Made by a program: the position numbers and the translations under genes
From: Anthonomus grandis grandis
Taxonomy: Eukaryota > Arthropoda > Insecta > Coleoptera > Curculionidae
Reading direction: 5' to 3'
NCBI RefSeq assembly: GCF_022605725.1
Contig: NC_065552.1
Location: forward strand, 18,928,785-18,992,784
Length of the DNA: 64,000 nt
Part shown: piece by piece, positions 33,940 to 45,495 of the stretch
Layout: each line of letters begins with the position of its first letter
How positions within the stretch are numbered: the first letter of the stretch is position 1
The notes under the pieces: model-generated
What the model was told of the DNA's origin: nothing
What the model saw: only the letters and a program-made list of their open reading frames with translations
The model's database searches: none

Positions 33940-35887
33940 TGTAACGAAATTCGGGAATACTCTTTTATTGTCAACAGGAATACACTTTTATCGTCAACGT
34001 CAAAAAACACTAACCTAACTCGCCTTGACTGTCGTTTAATTGTTTCCAAGGTAAAAACTAACTAAACAATAAACAATTAAAACTGAATGAAATATCACGA
34101 AGCGCGTCCTTTTTAAAATCCGACGGATGTTTCGAAATATTTAGAATTATCTTCATTGTTTTTGACGAAAGAGACCAATAATTTTAGGAGAATGCCGGCA
34201 GTCAAAGCAAGCAAGTATACAAATTCTAGAAAATTAAAACTACAGGGATTTACAATAATATAACCTAAATAACCTAAATTGGGGCCAAAATAAGGCTCTC
34301 GAACACGATGAACTACTTAAAAACTAAACAATATAGATAAAAATAATAAACCAAACGTATAGTCCTTTTATTCTTACTTGAAGAAGCCAAATATTAAGCG
34401 ACCGCAAAAAAATATATTGAACTCTGCCGCCGCGCCGTCAGAGGCGTGCCGTTAAAATAAAGCGGGTGGGTAATATAATAAGATAATCTTAATATTTTCA
34501 ATTCAGTTTTTTTTATAAAAATAGTTTTACTAAAAAAATTTACTTCAACTGCTTTGATCTGAATGAATTATTATCAATTCTAAATATGTTTTTGGTTTTG
34601 AACAGATTTAGAATCAATTCTACCAAAATGTTTATTATTGTAAAGCTTACATGGGTTATGGTTTTGACGTTATACAATGTTTTAAGTTAGGAGACTAAAA
34701 ATCAGCTATTTTTAAGATAGAGATCCTTCTCCGGACATAAAATTTAATTTAATATACAATGTGGTTTAAAAATTCACATAATATACAAGATGTCTCAGAG
34801 TTTTGCACTTTTATTTTATTTATAACTTATAAGGCTGTTCATATTAAATTGCCTACTTTTTCGCAATGGGTCAAGCAATCCTTGGAAATTTATTGCCGGA
34901 ATCGACAGATGCAATAATGAATCGGTTTGATGCACAATAATGTGCGATTTGTGTCCATAGTTTTTGAAAGAACTCGTCCATTATCTCAAAGAGACTTACG
35001 TAAGTCGAGAGAAAATAAAAGTCTCGGTCTCAAAATATTTTTATGTCCCGAAGGTTACATGTTTCGCTTAAAATAAAGCATCATCAGACCTTATTAACTA
35101 GTAGTATCTTTCACGAGATGACCTACTTTGTACTCAAAGTAAAACTTTCTGAGACACCTTGTATTAATATAAAACACTTACATATATACTTACCAATATT
35201 TCATATTCTAAAAGACTCTTTTCAGAAGATTGCGAAATATCTATAGCAGAAAAAAGTAACGCATTTTTAAGAAATCCTTCTGTACTGCCAGCATAAAGTA
35301 TAATGATTTGTTTGTCTCTTGAGCATAGAGTATTCAAAACACAATACGTGGTTTTGTGAATACGTCCCAATATATAATTCATAATACCTAATCATCATAA
35401 TAATCCAACCCAAGCCAATGGTATTTGATTACGTCATGCGTAAAACCACGTTTCATCTAAATATATTATTATGTCTATTTAATTCACGATATAACTTAAT
35501 CCTACGCCACTGTTTTAAAATAATCTAAATATTAAAATATTAGAGGCAATTTTTTTACGGCGGCATGGGCATTGAGCTGCTATTGAGGGCTGATGCCGAC
35601 GCACACCTGCATCGGGCGGTCTCTCTTTGCAAATCCGCCGCGGTATAGTATGCTGCCGGTATACCGCGATCTCAAGATAATTCTGGGAAAAAAAGTAGGT
35701 GTAAAACTGGCCCCGGTCTATCGCTCTTTCGTCGGCATGCTGTCATCGTTTTTATTGTCATTCAAGTGAGAATAAAAGGACTCTAAGTAGGACTAAATAA
35801 ACCCTACGAATCAACTTTAACTACAGAATACTAATAAAATAGTATAAAAACTAGGAGAATACTTAACGTATTTACATTTTCATAATA
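33940..35887 (-). repeat. 3' LTR of gypsy-2, interrupted
   Basis: 33940-34359 plus 35786-35887, about 520 bp once the 1.4-kb insertion is removed. The first 390 bp match the 5' LTR at 42348-42709. The inner edge abuts the polypurine tract (GAGAGAGGAGCAG on the minus strand), so the LTR starts AGTATTATGAAAATG and ends ...TTTCGTTACA in element orientation. Confidence 0.75.
34360..35783 (-). mobile_element. Tc1/mariner-superfamily element 3, inside gypsy-2 LTR
   Basis: 1,424 bp with inverted termini AGTCCTTTTATTCTTACTTG (34361) and TTCAAGTGAGAATAAAAGGA (35761), one mismatch over about 21 bp, flanked by TA at 34358-34359 and 35784-35785. Between them lies a minus-strand transposase remnant (35164-35480): a LDETWFY-like catalytic block near 35450 and ILYAGSTEGFLKNALL near 35270, which parallel ITHIGSEEGFLKEGLL of transposase 2. 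The second Asp and Glu region is absent. Two GC-rich, CGG-containing patches lie near 34425-34460 and 35560-35670. Confidence 0.8.
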
Positions 35888-35888
35888 C

Positions 35889-37295
35889 TGCTCCTCTCTC
35901 AAGTTTGATCGTCCCGTCAATCAACACCTCCAGGATCGAACATGGGACTACCTGAGTCATGATAGGGCGCTAACCGAACGATGTTTACAATTTTCATCTT
36001 CGTTGTCGGATGTCGCTGGATACGGTACACCACGTCGCTGATTCTAGTGACCACATTGAATGGACCTTCCCAATCTTTCTGGAGCTTTGGTGACTTGCTC
36101 TTCGTCCTCCGTGGATTGTATAACCAGTCTTTACCCCAGGATTAAAACCGGTAGCATTTGCCTTTATGTCATAACGAATCGGATAAACCTCGGGTCACTT
36201 ACTAAAGTAATCCATAGCAACAAGAGCATATCGGTTTCGGGAGCTACTAGTAGGAAAAGGTCCTGCTACCTCTATGGCAATTCGTTCAAAGCATGCACTA
36301 ACAAGATACTGCATCATCTTTCCTCTTGTCCGGGTTCTTGGGCCCTTGCTTGACGAACACTGCTCACACTGTCGGCACCAGCGTTCAACATCTTCATGAC
36401 TATTCAGCCAGTAAAATCGTTCTCTCACTTTTGCCAAGGTCTTACTAACTCTAAAATGTCCTGCGCCGACACCGCCATGAACAGCTTCAAGAATTTCTTG
36501 AATCCGTTTTCGAGGAACTGTCAGATATATTTTTTCTTTTCCATCTAAGCTCTCCCAGACTCTTTTTAACAATCAATCTTTTATAACCAACGAATTTCAT
36601 TGAGACCAATAAGCTTTTAGTTCTAGATATTTTTCAGAAATATCTTTCCATTCTGGTTTTAAAAATTTCTCGAGATTTCAGCTCGTAAATAAGACCAAAT
36701 ACTGGGTCATCACACTGATCCTGGATTAAACTAGCTAAATCCCACTCTTTAGAACTGTGAAGGCCAATACGATTACAAGTAAATATCTCTGGATGCTGTT
36801 TTGATTCCTTTTTAAAACAATGTTGACATGTTTTAATATAGGGTCTTCTCGATAAAGCATCGACATTTTGGTGATATTCGACTTTCCTATGTTTTATTGT
36901 AAAGACATACTCTTGTAATCATTGAAGCCACCTTACTATTGGTCCTTCGGGGTTTTTAAACTGAAACAGCCATTTCAGCGAAGCATGGTCAGTTCTAAGG
37001 GTAAATCGTTGACCATACAAATATTTATGGAAATGTTCAATAGCTTTTACTGCTGCCAATAGCTCTCGCCTGGTGACACAATAGTTGCTTTCTGGTTTTG
37101 ATAACGTTTTACTGAAATAAGCTAATCACTGCTCGCCATCTTCATATTTTTGTGATAGAACGGCCCCAATTCCAACATTGCTTTCATGGGTATCCAAAAT
37201 AAAAGTTTGTCCAGGAATCGGATATGTTAAAATTGGAGATGTGCACAGTGTTTTTTTTAACCGTTGAAATGCATCTTTACAATCTGTTTACCAAC
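35889..37295 (-). pseudogene. gypsy-2 RNase H and integrase, degenerate
   Basis: Leftwards from 37295: TDCKDAFQRLKKTL, then TFILDTHESNVGIGAVLS near 37190 (RNase H, TD.S normally, here TH.S), LSKPESNYCVTRRELLAAVK near 37070, LRTDHASLKWLFQFKNPEGP near 36960. Integrase zinc module at 36300-36570: LEAVHGGVGAGHFRVSKTLA, CRQCEQC, then IEVAGPFPTSSSRNRYALVA and MDYFSK. The rest of the catalytic core is deleted; the frame passes directly to the C-terminal GPF module (KDWEGPFNVVTRISDVVYRI, IVRLAPY) near 35960-36110. Stops occur at about 36900 and 36600. Confidence 0.8.
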
Positions 37296-37708
37296 TATTT
37301 CAGAAGTGTGTAGAGCAATAAAACCTCATTAGGTATGCAAAAGTGGTACCTGGTGATCCACCAATATTTTATGCCACTACCTTAGTTGGATATTAGTTTC
37401 AATGTAAAATTCTTTCTTTTCGTTGATTGCAGGTAGTGCCACCCGGTTTTGGGTCAATTTATGAGTTTTGCCCATTGTTACCCACTGATAAGCATTGAAA
37501 ACGGTTCGCCAAAGGCGTGCAACTGCGACTTGTTTTTTACCTTATAATTAATGTACTTAAATGCTATTTTATTTTAGAAAGTTACTTTTGTTTAAATGGA
37601 ATAATATATTTTTTTCACAAATTTATTGAACATAATATGTAGAGTAAAACAGTTGAAAATGTCACTTTTGGATCTGGCACTTTTTGAACAGTGTATAACA
37701 ATTTTAAA

Positions 37709-39078
37709 TTATAATAGATTGTAGTCTTCTTCGTCATCTGACGAACTGTCATCACCTCTTGACATTATAATTAAAGGATCGACTGTCTGATCGATGAGGT
37801 TGTCAAGATCCCACATTTTGTCCTCTTGCTTAATTACATGCTGGACTGCTTTTCGCCAATTCTCTGGTGTCGCTTCCGTAATGGCTTGATCAAATAGTAG
37901 CTTAACATCTTTCATTTTAAAAGTCGTGTTTTGTCTTGCTACAAATCCTTTTACCTGCGCCCATATCAGTTCTATAGGATTTAGTTCGCAATGATATGGC
38001 GGTAAGCGCAGTACAGTTATATTATATTTTTCGGCTATATCTTCCACGGCGTATTTCATGAAACGAGTTTTGTGTAAGTTTGCTATTGCCAGCAGTTCTT
38101 TTTTTATCAAATTTGCTTCAAACGCAATACCTTTTGCAGTCAGCCAATCGATAATTTCTTGCTTTCTCCAACTTGAAGTTGGCGTCTTCTCTATTCGCCG
38201 TGAATGATAGCTTGCGTTATCCATAACCACCACCGAATTAGCCGGAAGAAATTTTATCATTTCACCAAAATAGTCCTCGAAAACGTCTGAGTTCATGTCT
38301 TCATGGTAATCTCCTGTGCGAGTCGACTCAAAGGTTAGCAGACCTTCTTTTAAAAATCCCTCTTCGCTTCCAATATGTGTGATTATAAGTCTTTTTCCTT
38401 TTCCCGAAGGTACTTTAATACCCGTAGACAGGCCTTCTATGAAAGCTTGGCGAGCACTGGTTATATTTTTGTCTTGCCACATTTTTTGGACTATATAACC
38501 TTCGTTAATCCACGTCTCATCAAGATAAAAAACTTTCTTTTGCTCCCTGCGGTACTGCTTGATACTTCTCAAGTATTGTCGTCTTCAACAAACAATTTCG
38601 TCGCTCTCCAGTAAAAGTGCTTTGCGGTTATGCTTTTCCCAGGCAAAATCCATATTTTTTTAAGTTTTCCATAAAAGTTTTCTCCCTTATCAAGGGAATA
38701 CTGTCATCTCGGCCAAGCTCCATTAAAATTTTGTCTAGGGTGGGTATTTCCTTTTTAAAATAAAAAGAGTGAACTTTTCTTCGAATTATACATTTAGCAT
38801 TTTCATCAAGGACTTTTGTAGGTCGTCCTGGCTTTTGCTTGGGAGATTCCACTTGACTTGCTACTTTTCTTTCCCGCAACAATTTGAAAATGGTGGACTT
38901 CCACTCATTCGAGAACTCCAATTCCACTCATTCGAGAACATTTTTCAACAATTTCTTGCACAGTAAAACTAGGATAATCGTGTTTTATGCAATCATGTAC
39001 ATTTAAAATAATAACTTTTTCACTCAGCGATAGTGGAGAATTTTTAGTACATCTTTTCGTTGGACTGAATACCTCCAT
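37709..39078 (-). pseudogene. Tc1/mariner-superfamily transposase 2 (DD82E), nearly intact
   Basis: About 455 codons from ATG at 39078 (MEVFSPTKRCTKNSPLSLSE, then VQEIVEKCSR) to the stop at 37709 after an acidic tail (DDSSSDDEEDYNLL). Helix-turn-helix region with KPGRPTKVLDENAKCIIRRK; catalytic blocks KKVFYLDETWINEGY (first Asp, about 38517), DYHEDMNSDVFEDYFGEMIK, VVVMDNASYHSRRI (second Asp, about 38222) and LRLPPYHCELNPIELIWAQV (Glu, about 37974). Exactly 82 residues separate the second Asp and the Glu. Lesions: a tandem copy of TCCACTCATTCGAGAAC at 38896-38938 that breaks the N-terminus, a frameshift near 38640 and a TGA near 38585. The frame 37709-38572 is otherwise clean, so the insertion is fairly recent. 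Confidence 0.85.
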
Positions 39079-39539
39079 TTTTTAAATATTGGGATAATAA
39101 TATATTGCACTGTTTCTCGCACAATGCCTAAATGTGGGTTCCAGGGTTATGATTATTAGCCTTTATTAGGGCACGCAAAGAAAACGCAGCTTTATATCGT
39201 TAAACCCAGCTTTAGTATTGAAAGATAAATCAATGTCATAATTGACAACTAATTTAATCTATAACCTCAATTCAAAAAAAAATAAATACAAAGACAGTAA
39301 TGCTCTAATACTTAAGTTATAGTTATGAAATTTAAAATTATGAGAAAGAAAATAAAGTAAAATTTAGCACTTAATACTTATTCAATTGTACATCTGACAA
39401 TACCTCGCATATACGTATATACTCAGTTCCCAATTTCAAATCAAATCAGTGATGGTGGTTATATAAACAATTTTACTAAATTGAATTTAAAATCTGTGAT
39501 CATTTCTACATATTAATTAAAAAAAAAATAATCTATAAA

Positions 39540-40500
39540 TTGCGACGAACCGATAAATCAATACCTGGAGAAACCAAGCCAAAAAGAAAAAGGGGCTACC
39601 TGAAATTCTGAGTCTCTCCGACTGGTAGCAGGGCCCACCTGATCTGAATGGGGCTCCTTTGTTGGCAGCTATACGTTTGGGTCAAAAGAGGCAGCAGCAG
39701 ATCGACCAGTTAGGATGCTTCCAGAATGTCTAGCAGGTAGTGGAGGGCAATCGGTATTAGGTGTAGCCGATTGGAAGGAATGCAGGTTCCGGAGGTGATG
39801 ATCCAAGCGACTTGATGTGGTAACACGTGGAGTAGCAAGTGAGGTGGAAGCAGCAACAATAAAAATGCAGCAAAAGCAGAAGCAGAGGATAAGCAGAAGG
39901 TACAGGAAGGCCTAAAAATGGGGACCACACATGAGGTTCGACATGGCTGTCAATTTTATGGCATTTTTGTGTGGGTAAGTAAGTTAAATTTTATAAAATT
40001 GCTCTCTAAAAAGTTGGATGCATTGATGTTCTTTTGAGTTAAACCGAAAAGCATGCAAATAAGAAATTAATTAGATGAAAAAAATAGGAAAATGACTTAG
40101 GCATGTAACATGTGCTAACTTACCGAAGATGGAATGTGGCCTTTTCTGGGTTTTATTTAACACAACAAAAACAAGGAGCCCTATAAACTCTTAGGCCTAC
40201 TTAGAAAATCAGCAATTAAGCTATCCTAGCACATACTAGTAACTACAAAAAAATTAGGCTAAGATAGGGTCTACCTTTTCACATCCGCATTAAGCGAAAC
40301 TATCTGTCATACTCTAGAACCAGATAAAGAATGAATCTATTAAAAATAGGATTGTCAGTTCCCTCCAAATTTTAAGGAATGCATTTATCTGTCAAGTACC
40401 TAGGTGTTGACATGCTGGGTTTAACTACTGGGTACTATCTGGTACCAACATTGGTTTAAGTAATTTGCAACTATGGAGCAATCTATAACTTGAGGCCATG
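39540..40500 (+). other. GC-richer patch and possible LINE scrap within element 2
   Basis: 39560-39960 is markedly richer in G and A than its surroundings and encodes broken Gln/Lys/Glu-rich frames; near 40390 a LSVKYLGVD stretch resembles the post-RT motif of LINEs. Both lie between the transposase and the right terminus of Tc1/mariner element 2 and could be a later insertion. Assignment is weak. Confidence 0.3.
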
Positions 40501-41256
40501 GTTTAGCAACAATAATTTACAAAAAAAAACTGACAGACCAGATTGACATTAACATTCTTATCACCATTGATCCTTATGATTTGAACAAAATAAACAATTA
40601 GTTAATAAGTGCTCAGTATTCATTAAAATCTAAAATAGGCCAAATTGACCTGCAAGGTAAAATCAATGCAAAATCAATGGCAGTTCCTAATTCTATTCAA
40701 TCAACAAAACAATGAAACAATATCCCATATTATTATTTACTTTCCTCATCCAATAATGGTTTTCCTTGCGTTTCAGATCGGGTATGTTAGGAGGGACCAT
40801 CTTAACGGTGTATCATATCTGTGTAGTATATATATTTATGTATGATTTTTAAATAAATTATTTTATGAAACTATGGTTGCGATTTACTTTATCTTGGTAA
40901 AAAAAATTAATAAATCAATTAATATATCTGTTGGAGATTAAACCTGTAACAAATATTGTGATTACACTACAGCGTAGCAGTGACTACTAACGTTTAAAAT
41001 ATGATTTAAAAGTATTTATAGTCTGTATATATTACCTGACCCCATTTTTGCATGTTACAAAGCGTTAAAAGATAGGTACCTATACAAAAGGATTAAAAGT
41101 ATTTATTTAGTATTTAATCTCTTTCAAAATAAAGGCATTTAATCCGTGAAAATTAAATTCATAAATATTATAAGTACCTGCGCCTATGAACTACCACGAA
41201 ATGTAGCCAAACAGAACGGAATTCCCCAGTTTATTGCTCTATACACTTCTGAAATA

Positions 41257-42330
41257 GAGTATAAACACCATTTTGTCCTCCGTGAGCTTATGTAGAGGCT
41301 TTGCAAGATTAGCGAAATTTCTTACAAATCTACTGTAATAGGTACAAAGGCCCAGAGAGCTTCTTAACTGGTATTTGTCAGTGGGTCGTGGCCAATTTTC
41401 CATTGCTTCTACTTTATCTAGATCAGTCTTGACACCTTTTTATAGAAATTTGTTCTCGGAAGTCTGTTGGGGCTGAAGGGTAAGCCAGATTTATTAATCG
41501 AGCAACATCGGCCTCAAATTGTTGGAGTCCTTCTTCGGGTTGTTGCCTTCTAGATTTCAATTGAGCCTGGTACACTTGTTGTAGATGGGCTTCACCGTAT
41601 CTCATCTCTAAGGTACGCACCAATACGTCGAAATTGAGCTCATCCTCAGATGGTACCATTCTTAATATTTCTGTAGCTTCTCCTCTAAGGCTTAGCTTAA
41701 GATTGATTGCCTTTTCTTCGTTATCCTAGCGATTTCCCCTAGCAGCGGCCTCAAATTGATTCAAGTAGGTACTCCATGCTTCTTTGCCGTCGAATTTTGC
41801 TGGCTTTTCTTTCATCATTGTTTGCATTCCAGGATGGGGATGAAAAGGAGTCCGTTTTACTTTCATCTCTAGTTCTTAGATCTTTTTTTGTACTTGCCAT
41901 TAATTAGTATCAAAAGTTAGTCATTAATTGTTTCTGATTTATCTCCAGATCTTCTTTAAGTTGTAAAATTCGTTCCTCGTCTTTTCTATCTCGTTGGTTC
42001 TGCTCCTTTTCTCCTTTTTAAGATTATCTTTTAAATTCAGTAAGTCATCTTTCATGGTCCTTATCAGATCTTCATTTTTCTTCTTTAGATCATCTTTCAT
42101 GGTCCTTATCAGGTCTTCATTTTCCTTCTTCGGGTCAGATTTAATTGTCTTTAGTAAATCTTCCTGTTTCGTGTCTCGCTTTTCTTATTCTTCCCTCTGC
42201 TTACGGTCTCGTTCTTCTTGTTCTACTTTTTGTTCGTCAAACTTCCTTAATAGCAGCTCCATCAATTTCTCGGTCTCCATCTTGAACTTCTTGTTAAAGG
42301 CATCCACTAAAATGAGCTTCCAAATATCCT
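41257..42330 (-). pseudogene. gypsy-2 gag fused to RT 3' end by deletion
   Basis: From the primer-binding site leftwards: a coiled-coil N-terminus (METEKLMELLLRKFDEQKVE near 42275) with a tandem NEDLIRTMKDDLKKK repeat at about 42045-42125, then KPAKFDGKEAWSTYLNQFEA near 41790, NLKLSLRGEATEILRMVPSE near 41680, and the intact frame 41423-41659 with EGLQQFEADVARLINLAYPS. At about 41440 gag stops matching and the RT thumb begins directly (KTDLDKVEAMENWPRPTDKY, SLGLCTYYSRFVRNFANLAK), so protease and most of RT were lost in one deletion. RT is then cut by Tc1/mariner element 2 at 41256. Confidence 0.8.
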
Positions 42331-42346
42331 TTACTTCTGACACCAA
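42329..42346 (-). other. Primer-binding site of gypsy-2
   Basis: On the minus strand TTGGTGTCAGAAGTAAAG follows ..TTACAA at the inner edge of the 5' LTR. It differs from the gypsy-1 site by one base over the first 14. Confidence 0.65.
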
Positions 42347-42347
42347 T

Positions 42348-42709
42348 TGTAACGAAATTCCGGAACACTTTTATTGTCAACGTCAAAAAAACACTAACCT
42401 AACTCGCCTTGACTGCCGTTTAATTGTTTTCAAGGTAAAAACTGACTAAACAATTAAAACTGAATGAAATGTCACGAAGCGCGTTCTTTTTAAAACCCGA
42501 TGAAACAGTTTCGAAATATTTAGAATTATCTTTATTGTTTTTGCCAAAAGAGACCAATAATTTTAGGAGAATACTGACAGTCAAAGCAAGCAAGTATACA
42601 AATTCTAGAAAATTAAAACTACAGGGATTTACAATAATATAACCTAAATAACCTAAATTGGGGCCAAAATGGGGCTCTCAAACAAGAGGAACTACTTAAA
42701 AACTAAACG
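42348..42709 (-). repeat. 5' LTR of gypsy-2, truncated
   Basis: Matches 33940-34328 with small differences: GGGAATACTCTTTTATTGTC against GGAACACTTTTATTGTC, and a 17-bp stretch of the left copy missing here. Similarity stops at AAACTAAAC (42709), about 130 bp short of the LTR start seen in the other copy. A 70-bp orphan stretch then leads into TIR-family copy B. Confidence 0.8.
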
Positions 42710-42779
42710 GTAATTCTGCAGTTTAATGGCTTTTGTCAAAACTGTCGAAAAATGGTCGGGTTTTTTTCAAAATTTTTAG

Positions 42780-43972
42780 TTGTTTTGGCAGAAAAAAGGA
42801 TAATACCTATGTAGTTATGTTTTTTTTAATATAGACATTAGGTAGATAGATGAAATTACTAATTTTTTATTGCCTTTAAAGAATTTTGAAATTTATTTAG
42901 ATATTGATATCTATGTATAAAGTTAATTTTGCCTTTCCCTAAAATGTTCATTTGGGGAGTACTTTGAATCAAATTTTAATTTGTCTTAGTTCCTTTAATG
43001 TAAGTAAAAGTGTATTTTAATTGAATTTTACCTTTAATGATAGCCAACTTGAATTTTAAACTTTTGATATGTCTATTTCATATTTTTTATATATATATGT
43101 ACAAACTGTGTAGCAACTTTTTTTTTAACATTTTAATCCCTAATTTATAAGTTTCATTACATATTTTATTTGACTTGTAAAAGTACTTGTTTGTATATTA
43201 CTACTAATAAACTATCTAATCTAATCTATTGTACATAGTCTTTATTCTTAGGTAAGCTTTGTTTTTTAGTATAAATTAATATGATATAATTGGTATTAAG
43301 TGTTATATAGGTCAATGTTAAATGTCTCAAAACTATTATTAAACTATTATTACAGGTTAAATACCCATAATAAAAATCTCTATATAACCTGTAAAAAACC
43401 TGCAACTCCTTCACAATTTGAACATCCTTGTAGTTTTAACTCTTTCCGTTGTAGCAATACTGTCCCTTTAATTTTCATAAAAATGCTTTTTGTTATGTAG
43501 GTACCTTCCTCTAATGAAGTCCGTTAAAAACACATAAATAGCTCATAAATGGTAATATTACTTATACTCAAACTCTATAATAATTAATAAATATTTATCA
43601 TGTAAATATTTGTTGACGACGTCACTGGTAGAGAGTGCTTGTATCGGTGGCATCAACAATGCGATCGAGCGGCGTTGCGATGCCATTAACGTTTTCTCTA
43701 ATATACTTTATTTACATTTATTTAACGTTGTATATTGACTTCGATATAGAGTATCTTATCCTATTTTATTTCAAAAAATGCTTGATATTTTATTAAAGGG
43801 GAGCAGTAGTATTGTTTTGTGCCTTCGGAAACAATTGAAAATTTTTATATGATAAAGTGATTTTTGGCATTTCTATATAAGCATTTAGCATCATTGCATC
43901 AGAGATGTTGCAAGCAAACAAACCTGCCCATAGTTTCACGGCATGCTACTTCTAGCCTTTCAATGTTCTAAG
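42780..43972 (-). mobile_element. TIR transposon family copy B (partial)
   Basis: Reverse complement of the 54087-57176 copy: 43155-43972 corresponds to 54087-55095 and 42780-42975 to about 56215-56400, so about 1.1 kb of the interior is absent. The terminus GCCTTTCAATGTTCTAAG ends at 43972. The other end is missing; the match stops near 42780. Non-coding here. Confidence 0.75.
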
Positions 43973-45495
43973 ACTGTTACGTTAAAAATTGCATGTGAAG
44001 AAGTTTTTCCATATCTCTGAAACCATAAAAATTGGCCAAGATTTCAATACCTGGCTTTACATACACTATAATCACCCGCTCTAAGCTTTCCTTCGACCTA
44101 TCGTTAATATACACAATATACGATCTTATTGTTTGGACATATTGATTTTTTTCCTCACTAAGCGTGCATACAAAACTGTGTGCCTAGAACTCCCATTTAT
44201 TTATTTAATTAGATATTATGAATATATAAATAAAAAAATACTTACCTATAGGCTATAATGAGACACGAGAGAAAATTACGATAATCGTACTTGTACGGTA
44301 TCCACTCCAATAAAATAATATTTGTTGACGTAAGTGACATTTGACAGTCCTTGTTATTTATATATGAGTTAACTGTTAATCCGACATCCGACATCCGTAT
44401 TATTATACATTTGATTTGATATTCCTGATTTGTGAATTTGTGTGTGGAAATTTGTGTTTATGACCTAATTTATACCCTATAAGTTACAGAATTTGGTTAC
44501 TTAAGGATTTAAATTTGAATTAATAGCATATATAATGATCAACGTGATGGCTAGTTGCAAATAGAGTGTAGTTAAGCCCGTGTAATTGTGAAGTATATGT
44601 AAGTAGAAATACTTTATAATTTTTAAAATTTGGCATTTTTTTACTTCATCCTCACTTTTTTATCAATAACATGTTCAAACTCAACATTCTATGTAAAACT
44701 TTTCAAAAAAAAGTAGTACATAGAATGGTATATATAAGGATATAGAATGGTAATAATAGGTATCTTGCTATTAGATTTTAGAATTTTAGATTAGCACATT
44801 TAAGATTTACCACATAAAGAGCATGACATGTAATAATAACACAATAATATTATCATTTATATACAATGATATGAAAAAGGAAAAACAATTACATCAAAGG
44901 TAAAAATTCACAAAGTTATTTTCCATGTTACCTAAGAGAGAAGAAAAAAAAGTTAAAACATATAGTATAGGGTGTTATTATAAAAATTAAAAAGTAAAAC
45001 AAGAGATACACATGCACAATAATAAAACTAAACTGGACAGTCATTTATTTTGACTCACTTCCAGCAGAGAAAATGATGTCAATGATTATTGCGATTCTAT
45101 CTAATCTTTTACAGTGCTTTAATACAAAAACATAGTTGTGTTGCATATAAAATGCTACAAGTTGGTGAAATCAACATGACAGAATTTCAAATAGTTTTCA
45201 CATAATAGTGATGAGAAGAAACAACAATAGTGACTGTCAAATTCAATAGTGACCATTCAATTGTGTTATCAGCAAGTAAACTTTTTTTACTGGTTTGTGG
45301 TTCTTCCATATGGTTATCATATTATGTTGCATGCCAATAAATTTTAAACTGTAGAGAGTTCCTGAAATTTAGCAAGAGTGTAAGGTATTAAGACATCCAT
45401 CATGGTTTTTTTGCTGTGTTGCTGTTTAGTGAATTAGTTTCTTTGATAATGCATAACTTATAATGGATCTCAAAACTAAATTTTGATGCTGTGCA
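43973..45495. other. No gene seen
   Basis: AT-rich. The last few hundred bases presumably include the 5' UTR of the following LINE, but I see no sharp border. Confidence 0.45.

Larger units (their letters stand above)
37298..41254 (-). mobile_element. Tc1/mariner-superfamily element 2, inside gypsy-2 pol
   Basis: 3,957 bp with inverted termini TTTCAGAAGTGTGTAGAGCA (37298) and the complement ending TACACTTCTGAAA (41254), 24 of 25 bases matching, each followed by TA (37296-37297; 41255-41256). Removing it joins gypsy-2 sequence ...KMVF.. to ..TDCKDAFQRLK in register. It carries the transposase at 37709-39078 near one end; 39079-41230 has no transposase and may include a later LINE insertion. 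Confidence 0.85.
33940..42709 (-). mobile_element. Ty3/gypsy element 2, with two nested DNA transposons
   Basis: Bounded on the left by the 3' LTR (33940-35887, itself interrupted) and on the right by a partial 5' LTR (42348-42709); the two share TGTAACGAAATTC and over 350 bp of sequence. The order leftwards is primer-binding site, gag, RT remnant, RNase H, integrase, polypurine tract (complement of CTGCTCCTCTCTC at 35888-35900), 3' LTR. Subtracting nested insertions 34360-35783 and 37298-41254 leaves about 3.4 kb, so internal deletions are large. The outer 150 bp of the 5' LTR are lost at 42709. Confidence 0.85.

Noticed and set aside
33940..35887. A single 1.95-kb LTR
   Set aside because: TA-flanked inverted termini at 34360 and 35783 show that most of that length is a nested transposon; the real LTR is about 520 bp.
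41994..42449. A 151-codon plus-strand frame rich in Ser, Phe and Leu
   Set aside because: It is the antisense shadow of the Lys/Glu-rich gypsy-2 gag coiled coil and of the LTR.
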